The notes under the pieces: generated by a model
Seen by the model: only the letters and a program-made list of their open reading frames with translations
Databases searched by the model: none
What the model was told of the DNA's origin: nothing
DNA from: Apostichopus japonicus
Taxonomy: Eukaryota; Echinodermata; Holothuroidea; Aspidochirotida; Stichopodidae
Assembly: GCF_037975245.1 (NCBI RefSeq)
Contig: NC_092562.1
Coordinates: 11,912,001-11,976,000, forward strand
DNA length: 64,000 nt
Reading direction: 5' to 3'
Position numbers and translations under genes: made by a program
Shown here: one piece after another, positions 62,207 through 64,000 of the stretch
How positions within the stretch are numbered: position 1 is the first letter of the stretch
How the letters are laid out: every line of letters begins with the position of its first letter

Positions 62207-64000
62207 TTCACAACTGCCGGCTGCGTCCGGCCGCGCAAACAATAGTACTTAGTCTCCATTCAAGGAAGTAATGATAGCATTCAGCTTCGAGCGGATGATC
62301 AAATTCTAACAACGGAATCTTTACAGTTAAGTTTCAAGTAACCTCAGAAGTAGTTGATCGACATTTACCCTTAGAAAAATAATGATTTTATTTCTTCAAC
62401 CGATGGAGCAACTTCTTGTTTAATACACATGTTCAACCCTTTTTTTTTTATTAGTAATATTTCTTACCATTTGTGTTACCATTTGTATCAATGTTTGCGG
62501 AGTTTCCAGGGTTTGTGCAGGGTTTCCTCAATCAAAAATCATGGTCAATGGGTTTTTCCCTTAGAGTCCAAATAAATTTTCCTTCAAATCATATCGTTTT
62601 GGACATGCACTGATGCAGTACATGCAGCGCAAATATACACACAAGTAATACACACTTACACAACACAGTGACCATAACATTATCCTATCGCAGCTTCGTC
62701 ATTCGACCATTCGATGCGCGAAGAAAGGAGTTTCTACAAGCGAATACTATTTTGAAAGTCACCTGCTTTTATTTTTCTAACAAGATGATGTTATATCCAC
62801 ACCGATAAAGCATTTTAATTACTTCAATACAGAAATACGGTTCATTTTAATGATGTTAGCCTAGCCTAAAAATGTACACATCTGAAGACTTGAGGTAGGA
62901 CTAGGTGTACAGTATGATTATGAATATGATTCTCGGAACGTACCTTAACCACGACACGATATGGGCCTAGCCTAGCTCCAGCCCTAATGATTAAAACTTG
63001 ACTATGGATGGGCTGGTGGTAAATCTTAGATCTAACATTTTTAAACAAACCTAAAAGACGAACAGCTTTTCAACAGGCGTAGACCTAAATGATTATTCCA
63101 ACTTAGTTTTGAGTGTAACCTAATAATTCATTACGACGTCATTATAGTCCTGAAAGGTACTTTTTAACATTGTCAGCAGAAATGAGTGCAGCCCTAGGCA
63201 TTGGCTAGGTCGACTCAAGTTTTAGTTTTACTCTTAGTTCAGTGATATACTTAAGCAGCTATTTTGAAATAGGTTTAGCCCAAATTGAGTGCGCCTACTG
63301 TAGCCCGTTGTAGGCAAAACAGCAGACAGTACACTGCTGGTAAATATATTATTATACTTAATTATTAATACAGTGATTTTCATTGAGCAACAATATGAAC
63401 GATTACAAGACATTTTCAGACAACACTTCTGGCAATGAAAACAATGTAATAGATAACAAGTAACAATTTCTTGGCCCCGATATTCAAATATGGTCACCTT
63501 TGGTCAAAAATTCTAAAACTATTTTTATTACATTCCTGAAATTTCTGAAGGAAATTTACCTCAGTGGGACACTCAGTCATCTTGTGTGTTCATTTAGAAT
63601 GTTTTAGAACAATTTGGAAAGAAAGGACCTGGAATGTAATTGTTAAACCTTTAGCAACTATAACATGCTATAATCTGGGGCCAATATACAGACTAACTTT
63701 AAATACTAACATATGTATACAGAATGGTATGAGAAGTAACTTACTCAGGGTGGGATTGGTTTCAAAATGTCCGGTTCAGCTAGCAAAATGGTTTCTTTAA
63801 GACTTGACAGCACAAGACCCTGTTACTGACTGCCTCCTCCTTTGATGTGCTGCGTATCCATTTTCTTTAATAATTGTTGTCAATGTTTTTGTGAGGTTTG
63901 GGTGATATTCCTCTAAAGGCGGACGGCCCCTTGGTCGACAAATTTTCTCAGATTGTGGTGTCTTTCTTTTATGGTTTTGGGGACTCAGTTCAAGCCAAGC
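62207..64000. other. Non-coding stretch, nothing recognised
   Basis: AT-rich DNA without recognisable exons, RNA genes or repeats. Short ORFs (60-87 codons) lack identifiable domains. Confidence 0.5.

Overview
The window looks like AT-rich nuclear DNA of a marine invertebrate deuterostome, most likely an echinoderm (a sea cucumber is possible; species not determined). Evidence: GT-AG introns, hyalin-repeat (HYR) type exons, DIRS1-type retrotransposons, a dispersed repeat carrying AGGTCAAAGGTCA, many CAGTGGCGTAGGAA-type MITE remnants, and microsatellites. There is no prokaryotic gene organisation. Most computed ORFs are chance or antisense frames.

The backbone is one large plus-strand gene for a receptor-type protein tyrosine phosphatase (RPTP). 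I traced 21 exons from 4874 to the stop at 46165. The 5' end lies outside the window or was not found. All exon phases agree: 3125 coding nt, giving 1040 visible residues plus a stop. Domain order is two HYR-like domains, a Thr/Ser/Pro-rich stalk, a Frizzled-like cysteine-rich domain, one transmembrane helix, a juxtamembrane region, and two tandem PTP domains. Both PTP domains keep the P-loop cysteine but lack the P-loop arginine (HCSNGVGAT and HCINGVGLS) and the WPD aspartate. The gene therefore appears to encode a double pseudophosphatase with a Wnt-receptor-like ectodomain module. This is the most interesting content of the window.

Region by region: 1-4873 is upstream or intronic DNA with a truncated LINE, a 22-bp tandem repeat, a cluster of palindromes and a possible solo LTR. 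4874-46165 is the RPTP gene. Its introns hold a 6.1-kb DIRS element (5152-11266), a 1-kb insertion with a 12-bp target duplication (14793-15817), a 24-bp minisatellite (17225-17938), a LINE fragment (23476-24186, minus), a second internally deleted DIRS element (25447-30642), and a 649-bp tandem array (39370-42885) inside a larger duplication. Several introns also contain decayed partial copies of neighbouring exons (6, 8, 13, 19, perhaps 11). 46166-50566 is 3' UTR and intergenic DNA. 50572-52826 holds two TIR elements. 54200-54284 is a possible signal-peptide first exon of a following gene. 60310-62202 is a 1.9-kb TIR element whose ends are arrays of ACTTAAGT palindromes. The rest is unassigned.

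Both DIRS copies lie in RPTP introns in the same orientation as the gene. The first is nearly complete (TIRs, internal complementary region, gag-like, RT/RNase H and tyrosine recombinase frames) but has frameshifts. The second is dead. Exon limits rest on splice consensus, phase and family alignment from memory; no transcript or database search was available.
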